DNA of 57,202 nt. Source: Desulfotomaculaceae bacterium (GTDB taxonomy: Bacteria; Bacillota; Desulfotomaculia; Desulfotomaculales; Pelotomaculaceae). The notes under the pieces were generated by a model. It was not told the origin of the DNA, did not search any database, and saw only the letters and a program-made list of their open reading frames with translations. Where the stretch lies: contig JAQVGZ010000008.1 of assembly GCA_028696455.1 (NCBI GenBank), forward strand, positions 1-57,202, given 5' to 3'. The translations under genes were made by a program, and so were the position numbers. Positions 27,560-37,179 of this stretch are shown piece after piece (position 1 is the first letter of the stretch; every line of letters begins with the position of its first letter).

Positions 27560-28240
27560 CTATCCAAGCAGCGCTGCCGTCAAGTCCAGCGGATCCATAA
27601 TCTTGCCGCCTTTATAGACTCGCATGTTACCCGATGCGATTTCGTCTATCAGTATCACATTGCCATCATTGTCGATGCCGAATTCCAATTTGATATCGTA
27701 TAGCTCCAACCCTTTCCCCTGCAGCACATCACTAATCAAAGCCGTAATTTTCTGAGTGCTTGCTTTGATTTCTGCAAATTGCGCGGCGGACATAATACCC
27801 AGGGCCTCCAAGCCTTCCACCGTAACTAAAGGATCTCCTCTTTTATCATCCTTTAACGTAGCTTCTACATAAGCGTCCAGCTTGTCCCCTTCCTTCACAT
27901 AGGCTCCGTAACGGCGCAGGAAGCTTCCTACCGCTTTGTAGCGACAGATAATCTCCAGGCCCTTGCCGAAGGCTTTTGCCGCCTTGACGTCCATGGTTCC
28001 GTTTTCCACATCAGCACTTATATAGTGGGTTTGGATGCCGGCTTTTTTCAGCATTTCAAAGAACATAGCGGATACCTTCAGGTTTCCTTTTCCCATCCCT
28101 TCAATAGAAAGGCCCACTGTGTTGGCCCCGGGGTCAAAAACACCGTTTTCGCCTGTCACATCATCCTTGAATATCAAGCGGTAGTTCCCGTTTTCCAAGG
28201 CAAAGACATCTTTGGTTTTGCCCTTGTATAATTCTCTCAT
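27560..28240 (-). CDS. purC: Phosphoribosylaminoimidazole-succinocarboxamide synthase
   Basis: This is SAICAR synthetase, the ATP-dependent ligase joining CAIR and aspartate in purine synthesis. The N-terminus [20 protein letters not shown] carries the KGKTKD nucleotide-binding loop, and [16 protein letters not shown] and [13 protein letters not shown] cover the conserved C-terminal sites (the family has D-E at this point). The 226-residue length is near the short bacterial form. The gene is alone, not next to other pur genes, and marks the switch from scrambled DNA to intact metabolic genes. Confidence 0.9.
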   Translation of the reverse strand: MRELYKGKTKDVFALENGNYRLIFKDDVTGENGVFDPGANTVGLSIEGMGKGNLKVSAMFFEMLKKAGIQTHYISADVENGTMDVKAAKAFGKGLEIICRYKAVGSFLRRYGAYVKEGDKLDAYVEATLKDDKRGDPLVTVEGLEALGIMSAAQFAEIKASTQKITALISDVLQGKGLELYDIKLEFGIDNDGNVILIDEIASGNMRVYKGGKIMDPLDLTAALLG

Positions 28241-28322
28241 GGCAGTTCTCCTTTTTTATCCATTATTCTACAGCAAAATTCTACAGCAAAACAAATTTTC
28301 CTGCCTGACAGGCTAAAAATAA

Positions 28323-28349
28323 GCCCGCCCCGGAGTCTATCGGGTGGGC
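28323..28349. terminator. Stem-loop between purC and the DUF6544 gene
   Basis: GCCCGCCC pairs with GGGTGGGC around a short loop, including one G-U pair. The U-tract is poor, so it is a possible terminator of the DUF6544 gene rather than a certain one. Confidence 0.4.
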
Positions 28350-28401
28350 CTGAACCTTGTTGGTGTTATTATGTTGCTTCCCTGGAGCAGCCCGGACCTT
28401 T

Positions 28402-29256
28402 CTAATAAACAGACGGCTTATTGTATTCAACATCCTTAATCTCAAACTGGTACCAGTTATAGTCCCCGGTTTCCAGTTTCCAGATGACTTCCCCAGCGGC
28501 AGGAATCCTTATTCCGTTAAACTCTTGATGCTGCTTCAGGTTAACAACCCAGGTTTTCATCAGGTACTGGCCGTTAAAGTCCCCGTATCTTTGGGCCACA
28601 AAGCTGACTACCTCACCCTTTTGATTAAAGGTAAACACCCCCGAGGCCGTTATCCCGCCGTACGTCATGGTGGCCCTGGCTGAATCGGCATCCACTTCTT
28701 CCCACTGAATATAGTTACTCAGGGCCGCAGTCGGGAACCACACGGTCTCGGCCAGATAGCGCAGCATGGCGCCCTGGTCGATTTCTTTTCCGCTGGCATC
28801 TGCAACCTTTACCAGTGAGAGGACCTTGATCAGCATGTGCCCCCGGCCTTCTTCATACTGATCCCTTCCTGCAAAATATATGAGCGGGGCCATGTTGACT
28901 CTTACCTTCCAAATAAACCCGGGCTCAGCCACCCTATAGTATTGTTGCGCATCGGCGGGCATCCAGGGGCCGTCCTCTTTGATCCGCATGGAAACTTTTT
29001 GCTTTAAGCGAGCAGCCGCTATTCTTTCCTTGCCGGCCACCTGGGCCTGTTCCAACCATTTTTGCACCACCGGCGGCAGGCCCTCAAGGTCGGATCTCTG
29101 AATAATATCACCTTTATTTTCCACACCGCTGAAAAATTCGCTTACTTCCTTATCTATATTTTTGTTAAACTGTGCATTGGCAAAGAATGAAACCACTAAG
29201 ACCAGAGCGAAAACTCCCAGGATACCAACTAAAATTATGAGTAAAATTTTAGGCAC
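28402..29256 (-). CDS. DUF6544-family membrane-anchored protein
   Basis: The 284-residue protein begins with a membrane anchor (KILLIILVGILGVFALVLVV). Features include LPPVVQKWLEQAQVAGKERI, RLKQKVSMRIKEDGPWMPAD and TVWFPTAALSNYIQWE, the signature of the DUF6544 family. The family may bind lipid or another ligand in an LolA-like fold, but its role is not known. The gene is monocistronic. Confidence 0.65.
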   Translation of the reverse strand: MPKILLIILVGILGVFALVLVVSFFANAQFNKNIDKEVSEFFSGVENKGDIIQRSDLEGLPPVVQKWLEQAQVAGKERIAAARLKQKVSMRIKEDGPWMPADAQQYYRVAEPGFIWKVRVNMAPLIYFAGRDQYEEGRGHMLIKVLSLVKVADASGKEIDQGAMLRYLAETVWFPTAALSNYIQWEEVDADSARATMTYGGITASGVFTFNQKGEVVSFVAQRYGDFNGQYLMKTWVVNLKQHQEFNGIRIPAAGEVIWKLETGDYNWYQFEIKDVEYNKPSVY

Positions 29257-29471
29257 ACCATTTCCTCCGTTAATTTTTATCCGCCTTAAAGCAAACTAAA
29301 GGATAACATTTAAAAAGCTGAAATGCAAATTGTTGTTGTCTGTTCACTTGCCAATATATGTAACGACGTGGTCAAGTTGTCCACGTGCCCACTGCTGCAC
29401 TAATTTATGGGGTGTTACATAATTTTTTTTATTCAATTGCAAATAATAAGCAAGAATGGAGGTGTCCTTTT

Positions 29472-29714
29472 TTGTCACAGGTCTTTTGCAGTGTAAGTAA
29501 TTGTCATTACTATGGGCAGGGCAATGTGTGCCAGGCCAATCAGATCATGGTCACGTCGGGCACTATGGCTCAAAACTTATCACCACATATAGATGTACCA
29601 TATGCAGCCCAAATTAGCCAGACCCCTGTCGACAAATCTCCGGAAACCTGTTGCAAGACTTTTGTGCATAAGAACGATTTCTTCCAGAACACAGACGGGG
29701 CTCTAAAGAAATAA
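29472..29714 (+). CDS. DUF1540 cysteine-rich protein
   Basis: GGAGGTG before a TTG at 29472 gives an 80-residue protein: QVFCSVSNCHYYGQGNVCQA, then IMVTSG, and ETCCKTFVHKN. The C-x5-C, C and CC pattern is the DUF1540 motif, usually in small proteins of spore-forming Clostridia and possibly metal-binding. It ends 23 nt before the molybdenum hydroxylase large subunit, so it is probably in that operon. Confidence 0.7.
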   Translation: MSQVFCSVSNCHYYGQGNVCQANQIMVTSGTMAQNLSPHIDVPYAAQISQTPVDKSPETCCKTFVHKNDFFQNTDGALKK

Positions 29715-29737
29715 TTAATTTGCCGGGGGGCCAAACG

Positions 29738-32074
29738 GTGGAAACAACGCTTGCAGTCGGAAAAAGCATACCCAAAAAAGAATCCTGGGATAAAGTGACC
29801 GGGGCGGCTAAGTATAACACTGATTTTAATGAGCCGGGCTTGCTGCACGCCTGGCTGGTCACCAGCCTGTACAGCCATGCCATAATTAAATCCATAGATA
29901 AAACAAAAGCTTTGGAAATACCCGGCGTTCTGTCGGTGGTCACTGGAGATAGCATGCCCCGCTTGACCGGACCGGTTTTGGAAGACCGCCCGCCACTGGC
30001 CATTGGTAGAGTGAGATATTTCGGGGAGCCAATTGCCATTGTGGTAGCGGACAGCTTAACTAGGGCTAAGGAGGCTGCAGGTCTGGTATACGTTGAGTAC
30101 CAACCACTACCCACGGTAAATTCCGTCAAGGAAGCTTTAGAAGAAAAGTCCCTGCTGCACGAGCAGCTCGCTACATACCGGCACCAAAAGGCAAACGAAA
30201 TCTTTTCCCTGCCGGGAACGAATATAGCTAATCACATCAAAATTCGTAAAGGTAATATGACCAGGGGCTGGGCGGAAAGCGAAGTTGTTGTTGATTCGGT
30301 CGTCAAGCTTCCCCAGTCAGTGCATGCCGCTATGGAGCCACGCAATGCCAGGGCGGAAATAAAGCCGGACGGCAAGGTGATTATTCACACTTCAACCCAG
30401 GGCCCTTACGATGTTAAAAAAGATTTAAGTTACTATTTTAATCTTGAGGAAAGCAAGATTGTAGTGCTAGTGCCTTTGGTGGGCGGGGGATTCGGCGGCA
30501 AGACCACCTCGCAGCTGGAGATCCTAACCCTGCTGGCCAGCAAGGCTGTCCATGGCCGTCCGGTGAAACTGGTTGAGTCACGGGAGCAGGACTTTACCTC
30601 CTCGCCCGGGCATCTGGGATTGGAAGCCAGAGTAAAGCTGGGTGCCACCCGGGAGGGTCTGCTTAAAGCAATTGAGATAACTTGCTTCGTAAATACCGGG
30701 GCCTATACTGATTCGGGGACCAAAATGACCAGGGCGATGGCCGCTGACTGCACCGGTCCCTACAATATTGAGCATGTTCACGGTGATGCCTACTGCGTCT
30801 ACACAAATCATACCTATGTAACGGCTTTTCGCAGCTTTGGGCGTCTATCACACACCTTTGCCATTGAGCGGGCTATGGACAAGCTGGCCTTTGCCCTCGG
30901 CATTGACCCGCTGGAGTTAAGATTAAAAAATGCCATCAAACCGGGTCATTTTACCCCCACCGCAGTCAGGTTGAATTCCAGCAATATCGGGAATCTTTCA
31001 GCCTGCTTGGAAAGACTAAAAAAGCTGATCAACTGGAATGAGGGGATCAGGATTGTGACTGCCCACAACAAAGTGCGGGCAAAAGGGATCAGTTGCCTGT
31101 GGAAAACCTCCAGCAGCCCGCCTAATGCCACGGCAGGGGCCATTATTACCTTTAACCGGGACGGCACGCTTAATTTAAACGTGGGCGCCGTTGAAATTGG
31201 CATGGGAATCAAGACGGCGCTGGCCCAGATCCTGTCTGAAAAACTGCAGATGGATATCAATAAAATCAACGTCGTTATGGAAGTTAACACGGAAACGAGT
31301 CCCAAACACTGGAAAACCGTGGCCAGCATGACCGGCTTTATGGTCGGAAACGCCGTCTTGGATGCGGCGGAGGACGTCATCAAACAGCTTTGCCGGACCG
31401 CAGCTGTGGTTTTGAGATGTCCCCCGGAAGTGTTGCAGGTAGGCGGGGGAAGAGTTTTTATGAAGGCTGATCCTGACATATTTGTTGAATTCAAAAACAT
31501 TGTTTGCGGCTATGAATACCCGGACGGCAGCTCAATCGGGGGGGAAATCATCGGCCGGGGCAATTTTATCATGCATCATTTACTTCCCATGGACCCCGAA
31601 ACCGGCAGGGGAAGGCTGGGGCCGGCCTGGGCGGTGGGGGCGCAGGCCGTGGAAGTTGAACTGGATATGCTTGACTATAATTACAAAATCCTTAAAGCGG
31701 CTACTGTGATAGATGCAGGTAAAGTATTGAACCCCAAAAACGCCCGGGGGGTAACCATGGGCGGCATGTGCATGGGCTTGGGCTACGGCTGCCGGGAAGC
31801 CAATCTGTATGACAGCGGCGGGGTAAGGATCAATCCGCAATTTAGGACTTACCATTTGATTCGGTTTGGGGAAAACCCCGAATATCTGGTTGATTTTGTG
31901 GAAACACCGCAAGTGGATGCTCCTTACGGGATGCGGGGCATTGGTGAACACGGGATCATCGGGATGCCCGCGGCTCTGGCCAATGCTTTGTCGGCTGCGG
32001 CACAGGTCAACCTTGACTTTACGCCGCTGACGCCGGAAGCGATCTGGCAGGCCAAAAAGGAAGTGATGTCATGA
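29738..32074 (+). CDS. Molybdenum hydroxylase (xanthine dehydrogenase family), molybdopterin subunit
   Basis: The 778-residue subunit starts at a GTG at 29738 after CCGGGGGGCC; an earlier in-frame TTG at 29720 is less likely. Motifs are KVTGAAKYNTDF at the N-terminus, VGGGFGGKT for the cofactor site, AFRSFGRLSHTFAIER, GAVEIGMG, and the catalytic Glu in MRGIGEHGIIG. The family hydroxylates purines, aldehydes, nicotinate or related compounds at a Mo-S centre; the substrate is not evident. It is followed without a gap by the FAD and FeS subunits in an L-M-S order. Confidence 0.85.
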   Translation: METTLAVGKSIPKKESWDKVTGAAKYNTDFNEPGLLHAWLVTSLYSHAIIKSIDKTKALEIPGVLSVVTGDSMPRLTGPVLEDRPPLAIGRVRYFGEPIAIVVADSLTRAKEAAGLVYVEYQPLPTVNSVKEALEEKSLLHEQLATYRHQKANEIFSLPGTNIANHIKIRKGNMTRGWAESEVVVDSVVKLPQSVHAAMEPRNARAEIKPDGKVIIHTSTQGPYDVKKDLSYYFNLEESKIVVLVPLVGGGFGGKTTSQLEILTLLASKAVHGRPVKLVESREQDFTSSPGHLGLEARVKLGATREGLLKAIEITCFVNTGAYTDSGTKMTRAMAADCTGPYNIEHVHGDAYCVYTNHTYVTAFRSFGRLSHTFAIERAMDKLAFALGIDPLELRLKNAIKPGHFTPTAVRLNSSNIGNLSACLERLKKLINWNEGIRIVTAHNKVRAKGISCLWKTSSSPPNATAGAIITFNRDGTLNLNVGAVEIGMGIKTALAQILSEKLQMDINKINVVMEVNTETSPKHWKTVASMTGFMVGNAVLDAAEDVIKQLCRTAAVVLRCPPEVLQVGGGRVFMKADPDIFVEFKNIVCGYEYPDGSSIGGEIIGRGNFIMHHLLPMDPETGRGRLGPAWAVGAQAVEVELDMLDYNYKILKAATVIDAGKVLNPKNARGVTMGGMCMGLGYGCREANLYDSGGVRINPQFRTYHLIRFGENPEYLVDFVETPQVDAPYGMRGIGEHGIIGMPAALANALSAAAQVNLDFTPLTPEAIWQAKKEVMS

Positions 32075-32937
32075 TTCCTTTTAATTTCGAATATTATAAG
32101 CCGGCCACGGCCAGGGAAGCGGTGGATTTATTTCATACCTTGCAAACCCGGGATAAAAATCCGATGTACTACGGCGGCGGAACTGAAATCATCAGCTTTT
32201 CCCGTCTTTATCAGCTATATCCGAAAGCAGTCATTGATATCAAAGGAATTCCTGAGTGCAATGTATTGGAATTTCAAAATGACCGGCTGGTTATCGGAGC
32301 GGCTAAAACCCTGACCCAGCTCCAGGAGTCCAATCTTTTTCCTTTATTGAGCTGGTGCGCCGGGCGGGTGGCTGACCATACCATCCGGAACAAGATTACC
32401 CTGGGCGGCAATATTTGCTCCAGGCTCCCCTACCGCGAGGCTGTTTTGGCCTTGCTTGTTGCCGACTGTGAAGTGGTTATCCAGAGGAAGGGTGAAACTA
32501 GGACAGAGCCTTTGGAAAGCATTTTTAACCAGTCCCTGCACCTTGACACAGGCGATTTGCTGCTGCAGGTAACCGTAAACAAAAGTCATACGTGCTTGCC
32601 CTTTTTTAGCACAAAGAGAACAGCCAACGGTGATGTCAATTACCCCCAGGATCGAATCGGTTACCCTGTCCTTTCCACCGCCTTTATGAAAAATTCAGGG
32701 CGTATTCACGCCGCCTTCAGCGGGCTATGCCCGTTCCCATTCCGCTCCCATGAACTGGAGGAGGTCCTAAGCGATCAGGAAATGGCAACTGAATTGAAAC
32801 TCGCTAAGGCGGTTAGTTATTTGCCGGCACCGATTTTAACAGATATTGACGGCACGGCGGCCTATCGTGAATTTGTTCTCCGGAACACCCTGGCTAGAGC
32901 CGTGGAACAATTGGAAGGGGTTAATTGTATATGCTAG
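32071..32937 (+). CDS. Molybdenum hydroxylase, FAD-binding subunit
   Basis: The ATG overlaps the stop of the large subunit (ATGA). The 288-residue protein shows the FAD-binding signatures of the CoxM/XdhB family: MYYGGGTEIISFSRLY and NKITLGGNICSRLPYREAVL. It passes electrons from the FeS subunit to NAD or another acceptor. Sequence and arrangement are consistent with a working subunit. Confidence 0.85.
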   Translation: MIPFNFEYYKPATAREAVDLFHTLQTRDKNPMYYGGGTEIISFSRLYQLYPKAVIDIKGIPECNVLEFQNDRLVIGAAKTLTQLQESNLFPLLSWCAGRVADHTIRNKITLGGNICSRLPYREAVLALLVADCEVVIQRKGETRTEPLESIFNQSLHLDTGDLLLQVTVNKSHTCLPFFSTKRTANGDVNYPQDRIGYPVLSTAFMKNSGRIHAAFSGLCPFPFRSHELEEVLSDQEMATELKLAKAVSYLPAPILTDIDGTAAYREFVLRNTLARAVEQLEGVNCIC

Positions 32938-33407
32938 AAACTCAAAAATATGTTGAAACTGGTCTTTTGGAACTAGTGGTTAACGGAGAAAAAAGGAGCG
33001 TCATGGTTAGACCGGCAGATTTACTGCTCGATGTTCTGCGCGATCAACTGGGACTGACCGGCGCCAAGCCCGGATGTAAAAACGGCGACTGCGGCGCCTG
33101 CACCATACTTGTTGACGGATGGCCAATAAAGTCCTGTTTGATGCTCGCCGTGGAAGCAGTGGGACATGAGATAACAACGGTCGAAGGCTTGAACGGCACC
33201 CCGCTGCAACAGGCTTTTGTTTCGGAATTCGCCTTTCAGTGTGGCTACTGCACCTCTGGATTTATCATCAATTGCCAGGCCCTGGCCAATATCCATCCCC
33301 AAGCGGATGAGGCTATAATTAGAGAATGGCTGCAGTCCAATCTATGCCGGTGTACAGGCTATGAAGAAATAGGGAAAGCGATCCTTTCCGTAATTTCTAA
33401 AAATTAG
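32931..33407 (+). CDS. Molybdenum hydroxylase, 2Fe-2S subunit
   Basis: The ATG at 32931 overlaps the previous stop; a TTG at 32925 is an alternative. Two [2Fe-2S] clusters are bound by GCKNGDCGACTILVDGWPIKSC (residues shown in two parts of the plant-ferredoxin fold) and by CGYCTSGF with LCRCTGYEEI. The length of 158 residues is normal for CoxS/XdhC-type subunits. It completes the three-subunit enzyme. Confidence 0.85.
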   Translation: MLETQKYVETGLLELVVNGEKRSVMVRPADLLLDVLRDQLGLTGAKPGCKNGDCGACTILVDGWPIKSCLMLAVEAVGHEITTVEGLNGTPLQQAFVSEFAFQCGYCTSGFIINCQALANIHPQADEAIIREWLQSNLCRCTGYEEIGKAILSVISKN

Positions 33408-33452
33408 CGCCTATTGTAGTGGGCCGTCCCTGGTCCGCAGCCTTTTTTGCAG

Positions 33453-33656
33453 CTATTTACACAACTCCACCAAACTTTTTACGGTATTTGAGTTTCTGAT
33501 TGTAATGCGGTTGTAAACAGATTTCCCCACGACTTTAGACCAGCGTGTCCTTGAGAACGTTTTTAATGGAGCAGACCAAAATATCACTCTGCCAAAGCTG
33601 CTGACTTTTTCATATTCAGGCTTAATTTCTCCTACTTCCTTAAATACTTCATCCAC
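33453..33656 (-). CDS. 67-residue ORF, possible gene remnant
   Basis: A GTG at 33656 opens DEVFKEVGEIKPEYEKVSSF, then FWSAPLKTFSRTRWSKVVG. No family is recognised and the ribosome site is poor. It may be the 3' part of a broken gene. Apart from it, 33,408-33,813 holds only the terminator. Confidence 0.25.
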   Translation of the reverse strand: MDEVFKEVGEIKPEYEKVSSFGRVIFWSAPLKTFSRTRWSKVVGKSVYNRITIRNSNTVKSLVELCK

Positions 33657-33692
33657 AGTGGTTGGCGGTCAATAGAAGCAGTGGTAAGCTTG

Positions 33693-33725
33693 CGCGTTTT
33701 CCAAAAGCGGAAAACCGCGTTTTTA
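33693..33725 (+). terminator. Intrinsic terminator after the molybdenum hydroxylase operon
   Basis: CGCGTTTTCC and GGAAAACCGCG pair (one bulge) around AAAAGC, followed by TTTTTATTT. It lies about 290 bp past the last operon gene on the same strand. Confidence 0.65.
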
Positions 33726-33813
33726 TTTCTGCACCCAGCGAAGGCTATCATCTGAAACATTAGGCAGCAGCCCAGCAGTTGACGCTTCTCCGGCCGGCAT
33801 GGAGGGCCAAGGG

Positions 33814-35790
33814 TCATTTAACGGGAATGGTTAAACTTTTTTTCCTCCTGTATCTCCGTAAGCTGACCTTGATGATTAAGGCCGCTATTGCAAGCATGGC
33901 AGCAATAATAGCATATGCGGCCAGGGCAATGCTGTTTGGATGGCTGAGCAGGGCGATGGGATTGAGGCTGTTGTCCACCACCTTGCGCCCGTGAGTTTCA
34001 TTGTAATACTGGGGCACCTGGGCTACGCCATTAACCTGTGTAAAGGATTGCAGGTATTCGGCAATGGCCAGCCACTCTTTGACCTCGCTGCCGGCGCCTC
34101 CGGCAGTATTTTTCACAACGCAGGCTTCGAAATCGGTAATGACACTGCCGTCTCTGGCCTTGGGCACAATGGACAGCAGCCCATGAGATTTATCCCCGAC
34201 AAGGGAAAGCATCTGAGCGGTGTATAAGCTGGCGGCAACCCGGTAAAGCTGATTGTCATTGATTTCTTCCACCGTTCCATCCGGTTTCTGCAAAGTGGCG
34301 CTGACCACCCGGTTAAAAAGCAGGCGGTTGGGGTTAAAGGTGAAGCAAAGCCCGGACATGAACAGCTGGACATCTTCCATCATTGGCTGGATCGAGGCGT
34401 CCACCTCACAGACTGCCTTTAACTCCTTGCCGGTCAGGTAGACCGTAATCAAGGGGTAGCCCGGTGTCCCGTCCGGCCCAATACCCAGAGAGCTGGCGCA
34501 AAAGGCATCGGCAACCGTAATATTTCCTGCATAAAAAGATTCCCTGATCGTTCCCGCCGGCACGATGGCCGCATCAACTGGAACATAACCTGCCCCTTCG
34601 GCTTTTTTGATAGCGTAAATATAGGCGTCGCTGATTAAGTTGCCCAGGGGGTTCTCGGCATGATGGCTGATTATTTGATTAACTGGCTGAAAATTAAACG
34701 GTGTTGTGGCCAGCACCTGATCGTATTTCAAGTTGAACAGGGCAAAGTATTGGTCCTGCACCCGCTGCCGGTAATGGCTTACAATTCCAGCCATGCGGGG
34801 ATCCTCCGGCAAGCGGTCGTCTATCTGCTGCAGGCGGTAACCAGCCAGCTGCCACTTTTGATCAGGACCCTGCGAGATGTTCATCACGCCTAGATTTTTG
34901 CAGCTGTCCCCGCAGGAGCCGATAATCGTCTGACCTGAAATAATCGGCCCGGCAAGCCTGGCATGCGAGTGTCCGCTGATGATCACGTCGATACCCGGCG
35001 CCTCTTGGGCCAGGATCTCATCTTCGGACTGCTGTCCGTTCGACCATGTGCCTAAGTGGGAGAGGCAGACAACCAGGTCTACCTGTTCCTGCTCTTTTAA
35101 CAGCTGCACCATCCGCCTGGCAGTTTCCACCGCACTGGCAAACTTGACCCCCGACATGGGGGCCTTTACGGCCGCATCTTGGCCCATTAAGCCGAATATC
35201 CCGACTTTGACACCGCCCCGCTCGATAACCGTGTACTCTCTGATGCCGTAATTGTTGGCAGCCTCATGCAAAGACAGCAGGGAACCGGACAGACTGTCGT
35301 CCGGGCCTGGCGGGTAAATGATGTTGGACTGGACAATCTGCGGCAGCGGGTCCCCGCTTTGGCGGGCGGCGTTCAGGCTGTTGGCGAGGCCTGTAGCCCG
35401 GTAGTCAAACTCGTGGTTGCCCAGCGTGACCACATCATACCCCATCTGGCCCATCATTCTCAGCCCCGGAGCTTCGCTTTGAAAGAGGGTCTGCAAGGGG
35501 GTGCCCATAGAAAAATCACCGGCATCCAGCACTAGGGCTGCCGGGTTTTTCTTTTTCTCCGCGTCGATCGCGCTTTGCAGCCGCGCATAGCCGCCGGAAT
35601 TAATAATTACTCCGTCCTGCTCGAGTTTGGCCGGCAGGAAGTGATCATGCAGGTCATGGGTGAAGAGGATCGTCACCGCTTTGCCGGCAGGCTCCCCCAT
35701 TGCCCGCGCACCGGTCAGACAAACGGACTGAAGCAGGACCAAAACACCAACCATACAGATTAGAAGAGACTTTAATCTACCACTTGCCAT
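33814..35790 (-). CDS. Surface-anchored 5'-nucleotidase / metallophosphoesterase
   Basis: I start it at the ATG at 35790, preceded by GGAGGAACG. The 658-residue precursor has a signal peptide (LLICMVGVLVLLQSVCLTG), a calcineurin-like domain with FTHDLHDHF, LDAGDFSMG, TLGNHEFDY and ISGHSHA, and a C-terminal 5'-nucleotidase domain. A C-terminal membrane anchor (IALAAYAIIAAMLAIAALII) with a basic tail ends it. The usual first motif is D-x-H; here the His in HDLHDH fits. It would release phosphate from nucleotides outside the cell. The neighbours are unrelated. Confidence 0.8.
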   Translation of the reverse strand: MASGRLKSLLICMVGVLVLLQSVCLTGARAMGEPAGKAVTILFTHDLHDHFLPAKLEQDGVIINSGGYARLQSAIDAEKKKNPAALVLDAGDFSMGTPLQTLFQSEAPGLRMMGQMGYDVVTLGNHEFDYRATGLANSLNAARQSGDPLPQIVQSNIIYPPGPDDSLSGSLLSLHEAANNYGIREYTVIERGGVKVGIFGLMGQDAAVKAPMSGVKFASAVETARRMVQLLKEQEQVDLVVCLSHLGTWSNGQQSEDEILAQEAPGIDVIISGHSHARLAGPIISGQTIIGSCGDSCKNLGVMNISQGPDQKWQLAGYRLQQIDDRLPEDPRMAGIVSHYRQRVQDQYFALFNLKYDQVLATTPFNFQPVNQIISHHAENPLGNLISDAYIYAIKKAEGAGYVPVDAAIVPAGTIRESFYAGNITVADAFCASSLGIGPDGTPGYPLITVYLTGKELKAVCEVDASIQPMMEDVQLFMSGLCFTFNPNRLLFNRVVSATLQKPDGTVEEINDNQLYRVAASLYTAQMLSLVGDKSHGLLSIVPKARDGSVITDFEACVVKNTAGGAGSEVKEWLAIAEYLQSFTQVNGVAQVPQYYNETHGRKVVDNSLNPIALLSHPNSIALAAYAIIAAMLAIAALIIKVSLRRYRRKKSLTIPVK

Positions 35791-35808
35791 AACGTTCCTC
35801 CAAAACAC

Positions 35809-36115
35809 CGTGCATCACTCCTACATCAATACAATTATGATCTACTTTAACCCGTCACTACCCTGACGAAATACTCATCATGCTGCAAATTGGTCGAAAA
35901 GGTTATGAGCGGCCTTAGGGCCCCTTCCAGGTAATATTATCATATCATGGAAACACATACAGGCAAGGGCCTCCCTGTAGTCTGAAAATAACAAGTTTAA
36001 AGCAGGATATTGTTGCTAATAGTAGAAATATGCATCAGTTTATTTACGTCAGAGGATACGGTACCGCAGGTCCGTCAATTCTCTAAATCAGGCGTTAAAT
36101 TAAGGGAGTGTTATT
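35809..36115. other. Intergenic region without a recognisable gene
   Basis: About 305 bp separate divergent genes. Promoters for both must lie here, but I find no clear -35/-10 pair worth naming. Confidence 0.4.
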
Positions 36116-36400
36116 TTGGAGATCTACAACGTGCTCCTGATTTTGATCAACCTGTGTGGTGTGGTTATCATGGGCTATGATAAGTTTCTTTCCAAGCACC
36201 CGGGCGCCAGGCGGGTGCCTGAAAAAAACCTTTTCCTAAACGCCCTGGTCGGCGGGGCCATCGGGGTTTACCTGGGGATGTATATTTTTCGTCACAAGAC
36301 GAAACACTGGCTATTTAAAATCGGTATCCCTATCATTATATTGGTTCAGGTTGTTTTGTATTTGATCGTTTTTTATAAAGGAGCTATCGCTACCCGTTAA
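36116..36400 (+). CDS. DUF1294 small membrane protein
   Basis: A TTG start at 36116 follows AAGGGAGTG. The 94-residue protein has the DUF1294 features: INLCGVVIMGYDKFLSKHPGARRVPE (quoted in part), ALVGGAIGVYLGMYIFRHKTKH and a final hydrophobic helix. Its function is unknown. It probably has three membrane segments. It overlaps the M56 fragment on the other strand by 11 bp. Confidence 0.75.
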   Translation: MEIYNVLLILINLCGVVIMGYDKFLSKHPGARRVPEKNLFLNALVGGAIGVYLGMYIFRHKTKHWLFKIGIPIIILVQVVLYLIVFYKGAIATR

Positions 36401-36749
36401 TGTCTGACATAATTCCGCCAGCCCCAAAACTAGTCGGTGAGGGGATTTTATTCTTATCAACCATATTACGGAAGTCGGCGAAATCGATGGTAACAGTTTC
36501 ACCATCGTTACTGCGCTTTATGCTGCGAAGCATACCCGAAGTCTGCTCTGAGAAGTACGACCGGTAGCCGCGTGCTCTCTCTTCCTCCGATGGCCCTTTC
36601 AGCACTCTTTCGTCACAGGAAAGCTCCATATCCATACTCATTAATATGAATGCAACCCATACAAGAGGATTAAACCAGTGGATGGACAATACTAAGAAAG
36701 CTAATATCTTAATCATATGGTCTTTTCGCTGGATATGGGTCTGTTCGTG
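36390..36749 (-). pseudogene. M56 (BlaR1/MecR1) peptidase fragment fused to another remnant
   Basis: The frame contains HEQTHIQRKDH (HExxH zinc site) and SIHWFNPLVWVAFILMSMD followed by ELSCDERVL, the conserved core of M56 membrane peptidases. After this it changes to an unrelated tail (TVTIDFADFRNMVD). The N-terminal membrane part and sensor domain are missing. I see a deletion scar joining two genes. From here to 37,176 there is no other gene. Confidence 0.6.
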
Positions 36750-37179
36750 AAGAAATTATAGCTTCTTTCTTCAGCGCTAAGTCCAACCGGTAAATAAATC
36801 CTTGGTCGCACAAAACCAAACACAAATGGCGTCCTTATTGATCAAAGATGAAACAATTGCATTTTCATTTAGGAAAACACCTTTTTCACATAATTTCTTC
36901 AACACTGTATATGTTATGGATTTATCTTTTATATAGAAAGACTGGTTTTACCTGAAAACCTGGAGAAAATGCTTATGAAGAAAAACCAATTAAATTATCC
37001 TCCATGACAACAGAGAACCAGACTCTGCTGTAATCATTGGATAGGGTCATAAGCCATGTATTAATCGGCTGCGGCCTACGGTTTTTATTTTTCTAGATAG
37101 AACCCGTTCTAAGACAAATTAATATCATGGTATATCACCTTTTATAAGCGTTTAACGCCATGAACTGGAGGGAGATTTG

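Noticed and set aside
36800-37176. Possible regulatory RNA before the subtilisin-like gene
   Set aside because: The stretch is AT-rich without a convincing hairpin, repeat or promoter pair.
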